Below, in pieces: positions 28,112-37,164 of a DNA stretch of 64,000 bases. Each line of letters begins with the position of its first letter. Position 1 is the first letter of the stretch. This stretch comes from Deltaproteobacteria bacterium. Its GTDB lineage: Bacteria > Desulfobacterota > Desulfarculia > Adiutricales > Adiutricaceae. The DNA lies in assembly GCA_031264185.1 (NCBI GenBank), contig JAISEL010000037.1, positions 31,159-95,158 on the forward strand, given 5' to 3'. The notes under the pieces are model-generated. The model was not told the DNA's origin. It saw only the letters and a list, made by a program, of their open reading frames with translations, and made no database searches. The translations under genes were made by a program, and so were the position numbers.

Positions 28112-28169
28112 GCCCCTTGATCCAAAAAAATCATCTGCTGAAGGCTATTTTTTTCATCCAAAACAAAAA

Positions 28170-28198
28170 AACCGGCCACCAACAAATAGGGGCCGGTT
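28170..28198. terminator. Bidirectional terminator between hemL and the acs operon
   Basis: AACCGGCC / GGCCGGTT stem. On the minus strand it is followed by UUUUUUUG, serving acsE; on the plus strand it has an upstream A-run and a weaker U-run, serving hemL. Confidence 0.85.
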
Positions 28199-28223
28199 TG
28201 ATAAGCCTCAGGCGAACCGATTT

Positions 28224-29135
28224 TTAGATATCCAGCCAGCTGGCGCTGAAGAGGGAGTGACCTAAAATGACTTTAGCGGTCTTGACCACGTTAACTTCTT
28301 CCTTCTTCATGGTGCTGTAATCATATTCCTTGCCATCCATAACTCCGTAGACCAGATCCACAAACCAGGGAGATTTGCCCTGAGCCAGATCCATGATGTC
28401 CTTGTCAAAGGCGTCAACAATGGAGCTGTACATGCCACGGCGGGCCAGCATGCACATATAGACCTGGTTTAAAATGGGACGGAGATGATCAGGGTTGCCG
28501 TTGGAAATATTGGACAGACCGTTAGTGGACCTGCAAACGCCGCCATCTTCAATGGCCCCGACAATATCCGGCAGCATCTCAAAGAACTCAAGGTTGTTCA
28601 TGAGCTGATCTTGCTGGATGTTAACCGGAGTTATGATAGGATCGACCCAGGCGTTGGCGACCGGGATACCCAGTCCGGCGGCGTGCATCAGAAGCTCGGT
28701 CGTCAGCTCGGCTCTTTCGTTGGCATCGCGGGCCATACCAGTGGGACCCCACATTAAAGCCACATAGGAACAGCCGTATTGCTTGACCAGAGGCAGCATA
28801 ACTGTATAACGTTCCGGGCGACACATAATAGAGTTAATGAGCGGCGGCTTTTTACAGACCTTTAGACCGGCTTCAATTGCCTCAATATTCGTGGTGTCCA
28901 AAACCAAAGGAATGTCGGTAATTTCCTGGACCAAACCAACCACCCAGGGCATCAGTTCAGCCCCGTTCTTGCGGGCCGGTCCCAGGTTAATATCAATCCA
29001 ATCGGGATTTGTAGCCACAAGGGCTTTGACCATATCCTGGATCGGACCTGGATCTTTAGCCTTAAAAGCGGCCCCGATCTTTTTGTTGATGACGTTGAGA
29101 TTCTCAGCGATTGTAACCATGTAAGTTTGAGCCAT
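28224..29135 (-). CDS. acsE: AcsE, methyltetrahydrofolate:corrinoid protein methyltransferase
   Basis: A 303-residue pterin-binding TIM-barrel protein. Visible family features are IAENLNVINKKIGAAF at the N-terminus, WIDINLGPARKNG (pterin pocket), LVLDTTNIEAIEAGL and CRSTNGLSNISNG. It transfers the methyl group of methyl-H4folate to the cobalt of the corrinoid iron-sulfur protein AcsCD, the step joining the folate and carbonyl branches of the Wood-Ljungdahl pathway. It is the last gene of the operon acsD-ORF-acsA-acsB-acsC-acsE, and length is normal. Confidence 0.95.
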   Translation of the reverse strand: MAQTYMVTIAENLNVINKKIGAAFKAKDPGPIQDMVKALVATNPDWIDINLGPARKNGAELMPWVVGLVQEITDIPLVLDTTNIEAIEAGLKVCKKPPLINSIMCRPERYTVMLPLVKQYGCSYVALMWGPTGMARDANERAELTTELLMHAAGLGIPVANAWVDPIITPVNIQQDQLMNNLEFFEMLPDIVGAIEDGGVCRSTNGLSNISNGNPDHLRPILNQVYMCMLARRGMYSSIVDAFDKDIMDLAQGKSPWFVDLVYGVMDGKEYDYSTMKKEEVNVVKTAKVILGHSLFSASWLDI

Positions 29136-29249
29136 GGAATTATTATCCTCTCTGACGGCAAGCCGAAAACCTGCCGCATCAATATGTATTAACGTAGAAC
29201 ATAAGGAGGTTGACAGCTGTAATTAACTGCCAACCCTGGGCCTGTTTTA

Positions 29250-30590
29250 TCAGGAGACCGTGAACTCCTTCAGGAATTTGGTCAGGTGGGCCGCCTCACG
29301 AGGTCCGATGGCCACTTTCCATCCGGGCAGTTCTTCTTCCATATCTCCGGATATAGCCGCTGCGTAACCGGGAATAATGACGGATTTATGTTTAATCTTG
29401 TCCACTATTCCGCTACGTTTCAAGACGAACTGGCCTACATCGTCGCCGGAGAATTTTCCGGCGGCCCAGGCAGTTAAAACCGACAGTCCTTCGGAATCCT
29501 TGATTAGTAACCAGCAGGGTACCCGGCTGGCTTCCACTTCGCCGGAAACAATAAAGTACGTTAAAGAGAAGTTCGTTGTTACCAGAACAGGGCTGCTATC
29601 ATTGGGTTCGTTAATGGGATAGATGCCTTCGGTCTGGGTCATGGGCCGCTGAGGATCGGTAAAAATGTTAAGGCGCTGGAGTAACAGCGGGAAGACAACC
29701 GCACCGTCGAAATCCGACAGAACCACGATACCGGCATACTTGGCGATCAGGTTAGCGGCCACCGCTACCTGCATGGCCAGGTTTTTGGTAATCTCGGCCG
29801 GGAAAGCAATAGTCCCGTAACCATAGTCGCGATTCTGGCCGACCAAGGCCGCCCGGCGCATGGCCACCGAATCCTCAAAGGCCTTTTTGGGAGTCCGGGC
29901 ACCAGTGTCAACAACCAGATCCTTAACCCCGGCCTCGTTGAGACCCTTTGTCAGGACAGCCACCTCATCCATGTCTTTAGCTTTCAGCCAGACCGGCACC
30001 TTTGCCGCTACAGCCACAGCCGCCACATCTTTGTAATTGGCTGCAGTAGCCGGACCAATTAAAGGATTCTTGCCGGCTAAAGCTTCGGCGGCCGCTTTTA
30101 AAGCCGCGATGTCTTCACTGTAGAGAATAACCGATAAATCGCTGTTATCCACAACAGCCTTAGCCGCAGCGGCCAGTCTGGGACCGCCTTTGACCACGAC
30201 CAGTTCGGGCCGTAAATTCAAGCCAACGCGCAGATACTGATACTTCTGGAACCTTTTGACCGTAGCCGCGATATCGGCATCGTCCCGGCTGTCTTCGATT
30301 AAAGCCGCAATACCGGTAGGATTGAAGAACGTCTTCTCATGACGATACTGAACAGTTTCACCGCCGACCTTAACGGCGGTATCCCCGTAACCGACGACCA
30401 CCGGACGAATAGGAGGAGCTGAGGCTGCGGACAGTTTTTCCCGAGATTCCGGGGAAACATCCGAACAGGCGTCAAGCTCGGCTTTTCCGGAGGCCAGATT
30501 CATGGCAAAAGCCAGGCAAGTTGGGGAACCGCACTTTTTGCAGTTAGTCCCCGGCAGAAGTTTAAAAATTTGAATACCGGTCAGAGCCAT
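29250..30590 (-). CDS. acsC: AcsC, large subunit of the corrinoid iron-sulfur protein
   Basis: A 446-residue protein. An N-terminal 4Fe-4S binding segment (LLPGTNCKKCGSPTCLAFAM, about 10-30, with a fourth Cys at LDACSD) precedes a TIM-barrel and a C-terminal corrinoid-binding fold (…LPGWKVAIGPREAAHLTKF). It pairs with AcsD; the cobamide shuttles methyl from AcsE to the A-cluster of AcsB. This makes the cell corrinoid-dependent, which fits the riboswitch-controlled receptors elsewhere in the window. ATG 30590 follows AGGAG. A stable hairpin (30697-30725) separates it from acsB. Confidence 0.95.
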   Translation of the reverse strand: MALTGIQIFKLLPGTNCKKCGSPTCLAFAMNLASGKAELDACSDVSPESREKLSAASAPPIRPVVVGYGDTAVKVGGETVQYRHEKTFFNPTGIAALIEDSRDDADIAATVKRFQKYQYLRVGLNLRPELVVVKGGPRLAAAAKAVVDNSDLSVILYSEDIAALKAAAEALAGKNPLIGPATAANYKDVAAVAVAAKVPVWLKAKDMDEVAVLTKGLNEAGVKDLVVDTGARTPKKAFEDSVAMRRAALVGQNRDYGYGTIAFPAEITKNLAMQVAVAANLIAKYAGIVVLSDFDGAVVFPLLLQRLNIFTDPQRPMTQTEGIYPINEPNDSSPVLVTTNFSLTYFIVSGEVEASRVPCWLLIKDSEGLSVLTAWAAGKFSGDDVGQFVLKRSGIVDKIKHKSVIIPGYAAAISGDMEEELPGWKVAIGPREAAHLTKFLKEFTVS

Positions 30591-30696
30591 TTGGTAACTC
30601 CTGAATCTGCCAGGTTGGCGCCTGGCTTTAATTTAAGATGTTGCCCGCCTGGCCTAAACCAGCTAAGTCTAAGGTCTTAAGTCAGCGGGGATATTA

Positions 30697-30725
30697 TAGG
30701 GTCCCCCTTTGGGTAGGGGACCCTA
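30697..30725 (-). other. Stable intercistronic hairpin between acsB and acsC
   Basis: A perfect 10-bp TAGGGTCCCC / GGGGACCCTA inverted repeat with a 9-nt loop and no U-run on either strand. It could protect or process the acsB 3' end rather than terminate, as downstream genes are in the same orientation with normal ribosome binding sites. Confidence 0.7.
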
Positions 30726-30743
30726 GATTCAGTTTAAAAACAA

Positions 30744-32957
30744 TTACAGGATGGAATCCATCTCCAGAGCCGGGTGCTTCTTCTCGGTCAGGAAGGGCAG
30801 TATTTCCTCTTCCGACATTCCGACCGTCTCATCGGCTATCCGGTCAACTAAATCAGGAATACCAATTTCCTCGCCACGCTTCAGGAGGTTGTCCCTCAGC
30901 TCGTCTTTCAAGGATTTGGGCATCCAAACCAGTCTTTTGAGACCGCCGTCACCCAGTAAGAACTTCTTCTGAATGATGTTGTACTTGGAGTGACCGACAA
31001 ACCCGGGAGCCTGATTGCCGCCGCCCATAGTACCAGCCAGAGTGGAGAACTTCATACCGCTGGGAGTCTCACCAGTGTAATCCCGGTTAACAGTCATGAT
31101 GCCGTTACAACTGGGCAGAACAGCCGCGATACACTCGCAACAGCCGCAGGTCGTCATGGGATCATTGATTAAGCTGTAAAAGCAGACATTGGTCACCGCC
31201 TGGCGAGAGGCCTTCTCAATGAACTCATTGGCGCCTTTGTAGATGCCCAGGCGGGTATCTAACGTCTCGCCCTTTTCAATGGGCTGGTTGGGGCCGGTGG
31301 GGTTAATCTCAAAGCTGGCCTTGCAGTCCATCCAGTTGTAAGCGCCGCAAAGACCGGTCCGTTCCGGAGAAACGACGCAGACGTGGTTGGGTGCGAAACT
31401 CTGACACAGAGTACAGCTGTAGTAAATATCGGTCCCTTCATCGGTCATGTTTTCCACGCGGGCATCGCGAACTACGTAAACGTGGCGGGCCTTGTCTCTC
31501 ATTTCGATGGCTTTGGCCTCATCGGAATAGAGCTTAACCTGCAGTTTGTCAAAGACAGCTCCGAAATCCTGATGGAGTTTGGCGTGAAGAATGGTGCCAA
31601 TATGTTTTAAGGTCAGGCCCTTGGCCACTGCGTCTTTGGAGAAGCGAATCATGCCGATATCGCGCTGACCGGTATGCATGAGGCCTTGAGCGTAGTTGAT
31701 TAAGTGGTGAATCTGACGCTCTAAGATGGGCTCGAAGTCTTCCTGGAACTTCCGGCCGGCCACTTCAACCACAATGGCTAAAGGCAGGGAGCCGCCTTCT
31801 TTCACTTCTGTGACATCGGGACCGAAAAGTTCAACTTTACCGTCTTCAACTTTGTCCATGGGCGCGGAAGTGACCCACTCGACCGTCGGAGTCTTCGAAC
31901 CGCCGCCGATTTCCAGGTACATATCGTTTTTACGGATACGCTCGCCTTCAAAAGCCGGACCGTAGGCCACAGGGATATCGACGGTGGCCACGGTGGTCTT
32001 AAGACCCCGGACTTCCACCGATTTCTGAACCATTTCGGCCAGCGGAACATTGGCCACGACGTGCTCATACGTGCAAACGCCGGTGGGCAAAATTTCCGGA
32101 ATATCCGTATCGGCCAAAGTCGGGAACCCCCAATTAACGCAACCGGCCGCATTAGCCGCCCATTCGGCGTTAACTTCACCTAAAGCATTAATAAAAGCGA
32201 AAATACGGTCTTTATTGTACAGGAGCATCCGGCGGTAATCGCCAGGTTTGACACCGCCGAAAGCCATGGCCGCCCGGTTGGCAAAACCTAAGGCAAAAAC
32301 GGCCGCCGAAATGTCAGGACCAAATGAGACTAACCGGGTATTCCAGCCAATTTCTACGCCGGCCTGGACAAGCTGCTCGGAAAAAGTGGTGCCGGCCTGG
32401 TTGGCGCACATGAACACATAGATGGACCTTCTCTGATACTCCAGAGCGATCTCCTTGGCTATCTCCGGATTGGGCGCAGCACCGACAATGGCCACAAAGC
32501 CAGGGGCAGAACCGTCCACGAACTGGACACCGCGTTTACGGAACACGGTATCTTCGGCCGCTCCCAGCCAGATCTTGCCTTTTTCCAGATCCACTTCCTC
32601 GGAAACGATGTAGAAATCGGGATCCTCGACATAGCGGATAGCCTCAATGATTTCCTCGGCCAGGATGGCGGCCATGCCGGCATCCAGCAGCGGCCCCAAG
32701 TAAGGTAAATAGTTTAAACTTTTGACGTGAGGGGGCAGAAGGGAACGGGCCACATCCAGGGCTTTTTTGGCATCGCCCAGAGTTTTGACCGGCAGTCCCA
32801 GCAAAGAGTAAATGATAGGAAGATAGTAGGCCGTGTTGGGGAACTCCAACTTCTGGTCGGGTCCGTACTTCTCCAAAGCCTGGGCGTATTTGCCTTCGGC
32901 TTTTTGGACAATATTATAACCACCTTGGATGGCGGCGAAAGCAACTAACTTTGACAC
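30744..32957 (-). CDS. acsB: AcsB, acetyl-CoA synthase subunit
   Basis: A 737-residue protein, close to the size of acetogen ACS. The C-terminal domain carries the A-cluster ligands (CTLCQSFAPNHVC…, GLCGAYNWMDC, and TTCGCCECIAAVLPSCNG), followed by GMKFSTLAGTMGGGNQAPGF. The N-terminal domain contains the CODH-binding region and channel. It condenses CO (from AcsA), the methyl of AcsCD and CoA into acetyl-CoA. The start is GTG 32957, chosen because GGAGG lies just upstream. All cysteine motifs are present. It is flanked by acsA upstream and acsC downstream. Confidence 0.97.
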   Translation of the reverse strand: MSKLVAFAAIQGGYNIVQKAEGKYAQALEKYGPDQKLEFPNTAYYLPIIYSLLGLPVKTLGDAKKALDVARSLLPPHVKSLNYLPYLGPLLDAGMAAILAEEIIEAIRYVEDPDFYIVSEEVDLEKGKIWLGAAEDTVFRKRGVQFVDGSAPGFVAIVGAAPNPEIAKEIALEYQRRSIYVFMCANQAGTTFSEQLVQAGVEIGWNTRLVSFGPDISAAVFALGFANRAAMAFGGVKPGDYRRMLLYNKDRIFAFINALGEVNAEWAANAAGCVNWGFPTLADTDIPEILPTGVCTYEHVVANVPLAEMVQKSVEVRGLKTTVATVDIPVAYGPAFEGERIRKNDMYLEIGGGSKTPTVEWVTSAPMDKVEDGKVELFGPDVTEVKEGGSLPLAIVVEVAGRKFQEDFEPILERQIHHLINYAQGLMHTGQRDIGMIRFSKDAVAKGLTLKHIGTILHAKLHQDFGAVFDKLQVKLYSDEAKAIEMRDKARHVYVVRDARVENMTDEGTDIYYSCTLCQSFAPNHVCVVSPERTGLCGAYNWMDCKASFEINPTGPNQPIEKGETLDTRLGIYKGANEFIEKASRQAVTNVCFYSLINDPMTTCGCCECIAAVLPSCNGIMTVNRDYTGETPSGMKFSTLAGTMGGGNQAPGFVGHSKYNIIQKKFLLGDGGLKRLVWMPKSLKDELRDNLLKRGEEIGIPDLVDRIADETVGMSEEEILPFLTEKKHPALEMDSIL

Positions 32958-33031
32958 AAATACCTCCGACAGGGGTAAAAAACACCGGGTTAATCAGCGG
33001 CGGACTAACCGCCCGCCGCTGGTTTAAAACA

Positions 33032-35050
33032 TTACGCCGCTTCGATCTTCTGGCGGTCCGCCATATCCATCAGGACGCGTTCGCGGGCTTTATCAATGCC
33101 CAGAGCCGCCCTCTTGCGGTCGATATGCTCAATGATCTTCAAGGCGCCTAAGACGGGATCCGGTTCGTAATCCCAGCGGCCGCCGTAAAGCTCTTCCATA
33201 TCATGTTCCAGGTATTTCTTAACAATGGGTGAGCCGTTGATGGGCAGTGAAACGCCCAGCATGACATACACCCCGGAGGTGACAAAGTACTGACCAATGC
33301 CGACGGCTTTTTCGCTCATCCAGCCAGGGGCCGCTCCGGCAGCCGGCAGATCGGCCAACTCTTTCCCTAGTCCGCCGGCCTTAACCACTTCGGTCGCCGC
33401 CGTCAGAATACGGGAGTTGTCTAAGCAGGAGCCCATGTGAAGGACCGGGGGAATACCGACTGTCTCGCAGACTTCGGCCAGACCCGGACCGGCATAGACC
33501 GACGCCGATTCAGGAGTCAAAAGTCCTGCCTTGCCGCAGGCCATAGCCGAACAGCCGGTGGTCAGAACAATGACATCGTTTTTAATGAGTTCCTTGATTA
33601 AAGCCAAATGGACTTCATCATGCTCCCGGCGGGCATTGTTGCAGCCGACCACACCGCAGACGCCGCGGATACGGCCGTTAATGATGTTGTCATTCAAAGG
33701 CACGAAGGAACCGCGGAAGGTACCGCCCAAATGGTACTTAATAGCCTCAGTAGAGAAGCCCACAACCATGCGGTTGGTGTCGGAGGGGATATGAACCTCG
33801 CCCCGGTTGGGGAAGTTGTCCGCCGCGATCTTAATGATTTCTTTGGCTTTGTCTAGGGCGTGTTCTTCTTCGAAATTGACGTGGATGGTATTTTTGCCTG
33901 AGGCGCATTTGGCTATGGGCATGGTGGTGATGAACTTAGTGTGGAAACATTCGGCAACATTGGCCAGGTTTTCCATAATACACTGAACATCTACAACCAT
34001 CGCTTCAACCGCGCCGGTCACAACGGCCAGTTCCTGCTGGAGGTAATCGCCGGCAATGGGCATACCGTGGCGGACTAAGATCTCGTTGGCAGTACAGCAC
34101 ATACCGGAGACCACATAGCCGGCCGCGCCTTTGGATCGGGCGTATTCCTGCATTTCAGGCAGATTGACCGCGCAGACAATCATTTCGGAAACGAGAGGAT
34201 CATGACCGTGGACAATGATGTTGATTTTGTCGTGGGACAGAACGCCTAAATTGATCCGGCCGGTATTGGGGTAGGGAGTACCGAACATAATGTCCTGAAG
34301 ATCGGTGGACATCATCGAACCGCCCCAGCCGTTACCCAGAGAGCAACGGGCCCCCTGCTTCAGAAGATTCTTGTAATCTTGATCCACGCCCATATGGGTG
34401 CGGTGCATGATTTCCACGACTTCCCGGTCTATACCACGGGGTTTGACGCCGGTTTTGGCCCAGCGATCCTGGGTCGGCTGGGGAGCTCTCTTTAAATAGA
34501 TCATCTCCCCTTGCTGCTGGCCCCACTGGCCCAAAGCAATTTCGCCGACTTCGCGGGCAATGTCCCACTTGTCGCGGGGAACCTGAACGCCGTCTTTCTC
34601 CTCAGTGGTCGGAACCTCAAAGTAACCGGCCACTTCCATTAGCTTGATTTCATCTTTGATGGTGTAGTCTTTAGCTTCACCCGTGGCCATTGCCAGGAAT
34701 GTCTCGGTGACAGACCGCCCGTGATCGGAGTGAGACGCACAGCCGGCGGCAATCATCCGAATCAGGTTTCGGGCAACGATGGTTTCGGGGGTAGCCCCGC
34801 AGAGACCGATCCTGGTGTCAGGCTCTGTACCGTCTTTGATGGCCTTAGTTAAAGGCAGGCGGCAAGGTCCCTGAGCGCAGACTTTACAGCAGATACCTTC
34901 GGTACCTATATTACACTGCTTCATCTTCACGGCCCGGTCAAAGATGGTTTCGATGCCCTTTGACTGCGCCAGATGGAGCATTTTGATGGTCGCCTTGTCA
35001 ACAGTTACGTCTTCAGGGACGGCCTGTTTTACAGCACTAGCTTCAGACAT
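33032..35050 (-). CDS. acsA: AcsA/CooS-type Ni-CO dehydrogenase
   Basis: A 672-residue monofunctional-type carbon monoxide dehydrogenase. The N-terminal cluster motif CNIGTEGICCKVCAQGPCRL (about residues 46-65) supplies B/D-cluster ligands; GVCGVVGCNNARREHDEV and VLTTGCSAMACGKAG are characteristic of the Ni-Fe-S C-cluster region. It reduces CO2 to CO for acetyl-CoA synthase. ATG 35050 follows AAGGAG. The gene lies between the small ORF at 35187 and acsB, so CODH and ACS are made from the same transcript. No CooC-type maturation ATPase is seen in the window. Confidence 0.97.
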   Translation of the reverse strand: MSEASAVKQAVPEDVTVDKATIKMLHLAQSKGIETIFDRAVKMKQCNIGTEGICCKVCAQGPCRLPLTKAIKDGTEPDTRIGLCGATPETIVARNLIRMIAAGCASHSDHGRSVTETFLAMATGEAKDYTIKDEIKLMEVAGYFEVPTTEEKDGVQVPRDKWDIAREVGEIALGQWGQQQGEMIYLKRAPQPTQDRWAKTGVKPRGIDREVVEIMHRTHMGVDQDYKNLLKQGARCSLGNGWGGSMMSTDLQDIMFGTPYPNTGRINLGVLSHDKINIIVHGHDPLVSEMIVCAVNLPEMQEYARSKGAAGYVVSGMCCTANEILVRHGMPIAGDYLQQELAVVTGAVEAMVVDVQCIMENLANVAECFHTKFITTMPIAKCASGKNTIHVNFEEEHALDKAKEIIKIAADNFPNRGEVHIPSDTNRMVVGFSTEAIKYHLGGTFRGSFVPLNDNIINGRIRGVCGVVGCNNARREHDEVHLALIKELIKNDVIVLTTGCSAMACGKAGLLTPESASVYAGPGLAEVCETVGIPPVLHMGSCLDNSRILTAATEVVKAGGLGKELADLPAAGAAPGWMSEKAVGIGQYFVTSGVYVMLGVSLPINGSPIVKKYLEHDMEELYGGRWDYEPDPVLGALKIIEHIDRKRAALGIDKARERVLMDMADRQKIEAA

Positions 35051-35186
35051 TTACGGACTCCTTCATGGAATCCCTGCGCACTACTATACGCAGGTTTATG
35101 TTTGGCCAAGGAAAAACCTTAGACCAAAATAGCGGTCGCCAAATAAACGGCTGGCTGTAGCCGGCCGCCCTGGGACCTGGAAAAAT

Positions 35187-35330
35187 TTAATATCGTGGTG
35201 TCCGGACATGGACTCGGTCAAGCTCGGCAATAATAGCGTTGCACACAACCTCGTCGGCTTTTTCTGCCGGCTTCGCTTCGGCTTTGGGGGCCGCAGCCTG
35301 TTTTTTCTCGTCAGCTTTTTTAGCACTCAT
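35187..35330 (-). CDS. Small Lys/Ala-rich protein inside the acs operon
   Basis: A 47-residue protein starting at ATG 35330 after a clear TAAGGAGTATAGCC ribosome binding site. The first half is a Lys/Ala/Glu-rich, probably disordered or helical stretch; the second half, DEVVCNAIIAELDRVHVRTP, has a single Cys and helix-forming character. It sits between acsD and acsA on the same strand. I do not recognise it; the ribosome binding site and position argue that it is real. It could be an assembly factor or cofactor chaperone for the CODH/ACS complex, but nothing in its sequence proves that. Confidence 0.6.
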   Translation of the reverse strand: MSAKKADEKKQAAAPKAEAKPAEKADEVVCNAIIAELDRVHVRTPRY

Positions 35331-35401
35331 GGCTATACTCCTTACCGGCCCGAACTCCCGGCTTACGCCTGGGAGCAAACGCCGACTATATTAAGGTACC
35401 A

Positions 35402-36394
35402 TTAGTTGATAGGGGTAATCGGTACTTCTGGCAAACCGTCATCCTTAACCGGACCGCCGTCGGTCCACAGGTCAATGTACTCGCGAACCAGCTTCAAAGA
35501 GGCTGGATGCGACAGGACCAGAAGGCTGGTACCGGCCGCCATTAAAGACACAGCTTCGGTCACTTCCATAAGGACGCCCCGGCAGGTCTGATCGCCTAAA
35601 GTCGGTACAGCTGCTGTCGGTTGGTTGGCTTCCTTCGTTTTCCAGATCTCCTCGCCCAGCATATTGATAATCGGTTGCTGAAGCTTGTCGTCAGCCTGAA
35701 GAAGAGCCGCTGCCTGGAGGCGTTCCATCACTGAATAGCAGTACTCCATACCATAACCCAAACCGCCGGTATTGGGATCTATCAAGATATTTTCAGGCTT
35801 GGTGCCTAAATCCATCAGAAGGATGTTCAGCTGTTTTGCCAGATTAACATCAATGGGAGAACGGGCGATGACCGCATGCCCATAAGCCAGAGCCTGAGCT
35901 CCGATCTGCTTGTAGTTTTTGTCGGTAACCGGACCTACAATCAGGTTCTTGCCGGCAAACTTCTCGCAGACGGCCGACAGGGTCTCGACGTCTTTGTCCT
36001 TATTGTCAACGCCAAAGACGATGACCGGGACATCAACGGCATCCAGGACTTTCTGCGTGGCCGCTATGGCTTCCGCCGCACCGGTGTTTTGGTCGTTAGG
36101 GTCAGAGCTTTTGAGGGTCAGGCAGACAATATCTGCCCCGTATTCCACAGCTTTCTTGGCCCAGGCCCCCGGGTCGCCCAGAACGCCTTCAAAAGCCTTA
36201 GCCAGAGGTACGCTGAAGCCTTCGCCCGGATCCATATCCCAAATCTGAATGGCCAGTTTGGGCTTATTGGGGAAGGTACCCTCAAAATCATAGAACGGGA
36301 AAGCGGTCTGACCACCCAAATTAATTTTCTGGGCTCCGACCGGAGTTACGTTAATTTTACCGGAATACTTCACGGTGTTAATTTGGAAGGCCAA
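35402..36394 (-). CDS. acsD: AcsD, small subunit of the corrinoid iron-sulfur protein
   Basis: A 330-residue protein with the AcsD TIM-barrel pattern: KINVTPVGAQKINLGGQTAFP at the N-terminus, PKLAIQIWDMDPGEGF, and ILIDPNTGGLGYGMEYCYSVM in the middle, with the cap over the corrinoid supplied by AcsC. The start is TTG 36394, preferred because GGAGGTGG is placed correctly upstream and no better codon exists. It is the first gene of the operon, preceded by a roughly 550-nt leader from the promoter at 36956-36984. Confidence 0.94.
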   Translation of the reverse strand: MAFQINTVKYSGKINVTPVGAQKINLGGQTAFPFYDFEGTFPNKPKLAIQIWDMDPGEGFSVPLAKAFEGVLGDPGAWAKKAVEYGADIVCLTLKSSDPNDQNTGAAEAIAATQKVLDAVDVPVIVFGVDNKDKDVETLSAVCEKFAGKNLIVGPVTDKNYKQIGAQALAYGHAVIARSPIDVNLAKQLNILLMDLGTKPENILIDPNTGGLGYGMEYCYSVMERLQAAALLQADDKLQQPIINMLGEEIWKTKEANQPTAAVPTLGDQTCRGVLMEVTEAVSLMAAGTSLLVLSHPASLKLVREYIDLWTDGGPVKDDGLPEVPITPIN

Positions 36395-36838
36395 AATCCA
36401 CCTCCAGAGAAAATTGGGCCAGCCTTTCTGGACTTAAGGCCACTTTTAGTTTTGCCCAGCGGCCTCAACGACCATCTAGACCATTAATTTACCGGAGCCC
36501 TGTTTGGGTCAGGACCTGCTATCACCTAATTAAATCCTCAAAAAAGCCAAATACTCTATGCTGACTTTCTATGTTAATGTCTGGCCATAAATGGCTTGTT
36601 TATATATATTCAACCGAACCGCCAGGAGTATAAGTCTCCTAGGCTAATTCAGGGTGGGATTAGTAATTTTAGTATAATTCCAGCTTGATTAGCGTAAAAC
36701 TAACCTACGGGATCTAGGTCGATTTCCCTTATTCAGTATCGTCCCGGATCAAGTCCGGTTTAGGCCAATTTTTTGTCAATAAATTAAAACCCGGACAATC
36801 GGTCTTAAGGAATTCGCGCCCCAAATCTTATTTTTTGG
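36395..36838 (-). other. Downstream part of the acs operon leader
   Basis: About 440 nt of leader RNA, AT-rich in the middle, with several short hairpins but no open frame of note and no cobalamin-type motif. Nothing further is supported. Confidence 0.4.
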
Positions 36839-36938
36839 TTGTCCCGACCAGAGCCTTCAGGGGATTACCTCTGGCTAACCGGAACTACCTAAGCACTTGG
36901 GTGCTTTACAGTAGCTCTCTGGGCCGGTCATAAAACTC
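36839..36938 (-). ncRNA. Candidate structured regulatory RNA in the acs leader
   Basis: Shortly after the predicted start of the acs transcript, the RNA carries two copies of CCAGAG (plus CTCTGG, near 36916-36921 and 36872-36877) that can each pair with one downstream CTCTGG (plus CCAGAG, near 36851-36856). This gives mutually exclusive long-range and local hairpins. A nested AAGCACCC/AAGTGCTT-type hairpin is also present. The arrangement resembles a switch, but it fits no riboswitch consensus that I can recall. The ligand, if any, is unknown. Confidence 0.35.
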
Positions 36939-36955
36939 ATTGCTAGAGTGTAATA

Positions 36956-36984
36956 TTATTAATGGAACCCAGATAAATTGTCAA
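36956..36984 (-). promoter_or_regulatory. Promoter of the acs operon
   Basis: TTGACA (36984-36979), 17-bp spacer, TAATAA (36961-36956) on the minus strand, the best sigma70-type match upstream of acsD. Confidence 0.65.
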
Positions 36985-37164
36985 GTCAATTTTTGACTCT
37001 TACTTCATTTGCTTAATGATTAGGCCTACTAAACAGGACATTTTAACTGCCTGTTTTTTCTAATAATTTAAAAAATTATCTCCGATTAATAGTAAATTTC
37101 TGATTTAATTTTTGATTTTTTTCCCTGGCCGAGAGCATTTTTTTTATCAAATCGTCTAGATTCG
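36985..37164. other. AT-rich spacer
   Basis: Separates the acs promoter from the 3' end of the ABC permease gene. Nothing is seen. Confidence 0.4.

Noticed and set aside
35876..36487. 203-codon plus-strand frame opposite acsD
   Set aside because: Antisense shadow of acsD, which has clear family motifs on the other strand.
36395..36984. Cobalamin riboswitch in the acs leader
   Set aside because: No B12 box, GCCACTG block or GGTGCC block is present; only an unassigned switch-like fold is seen.
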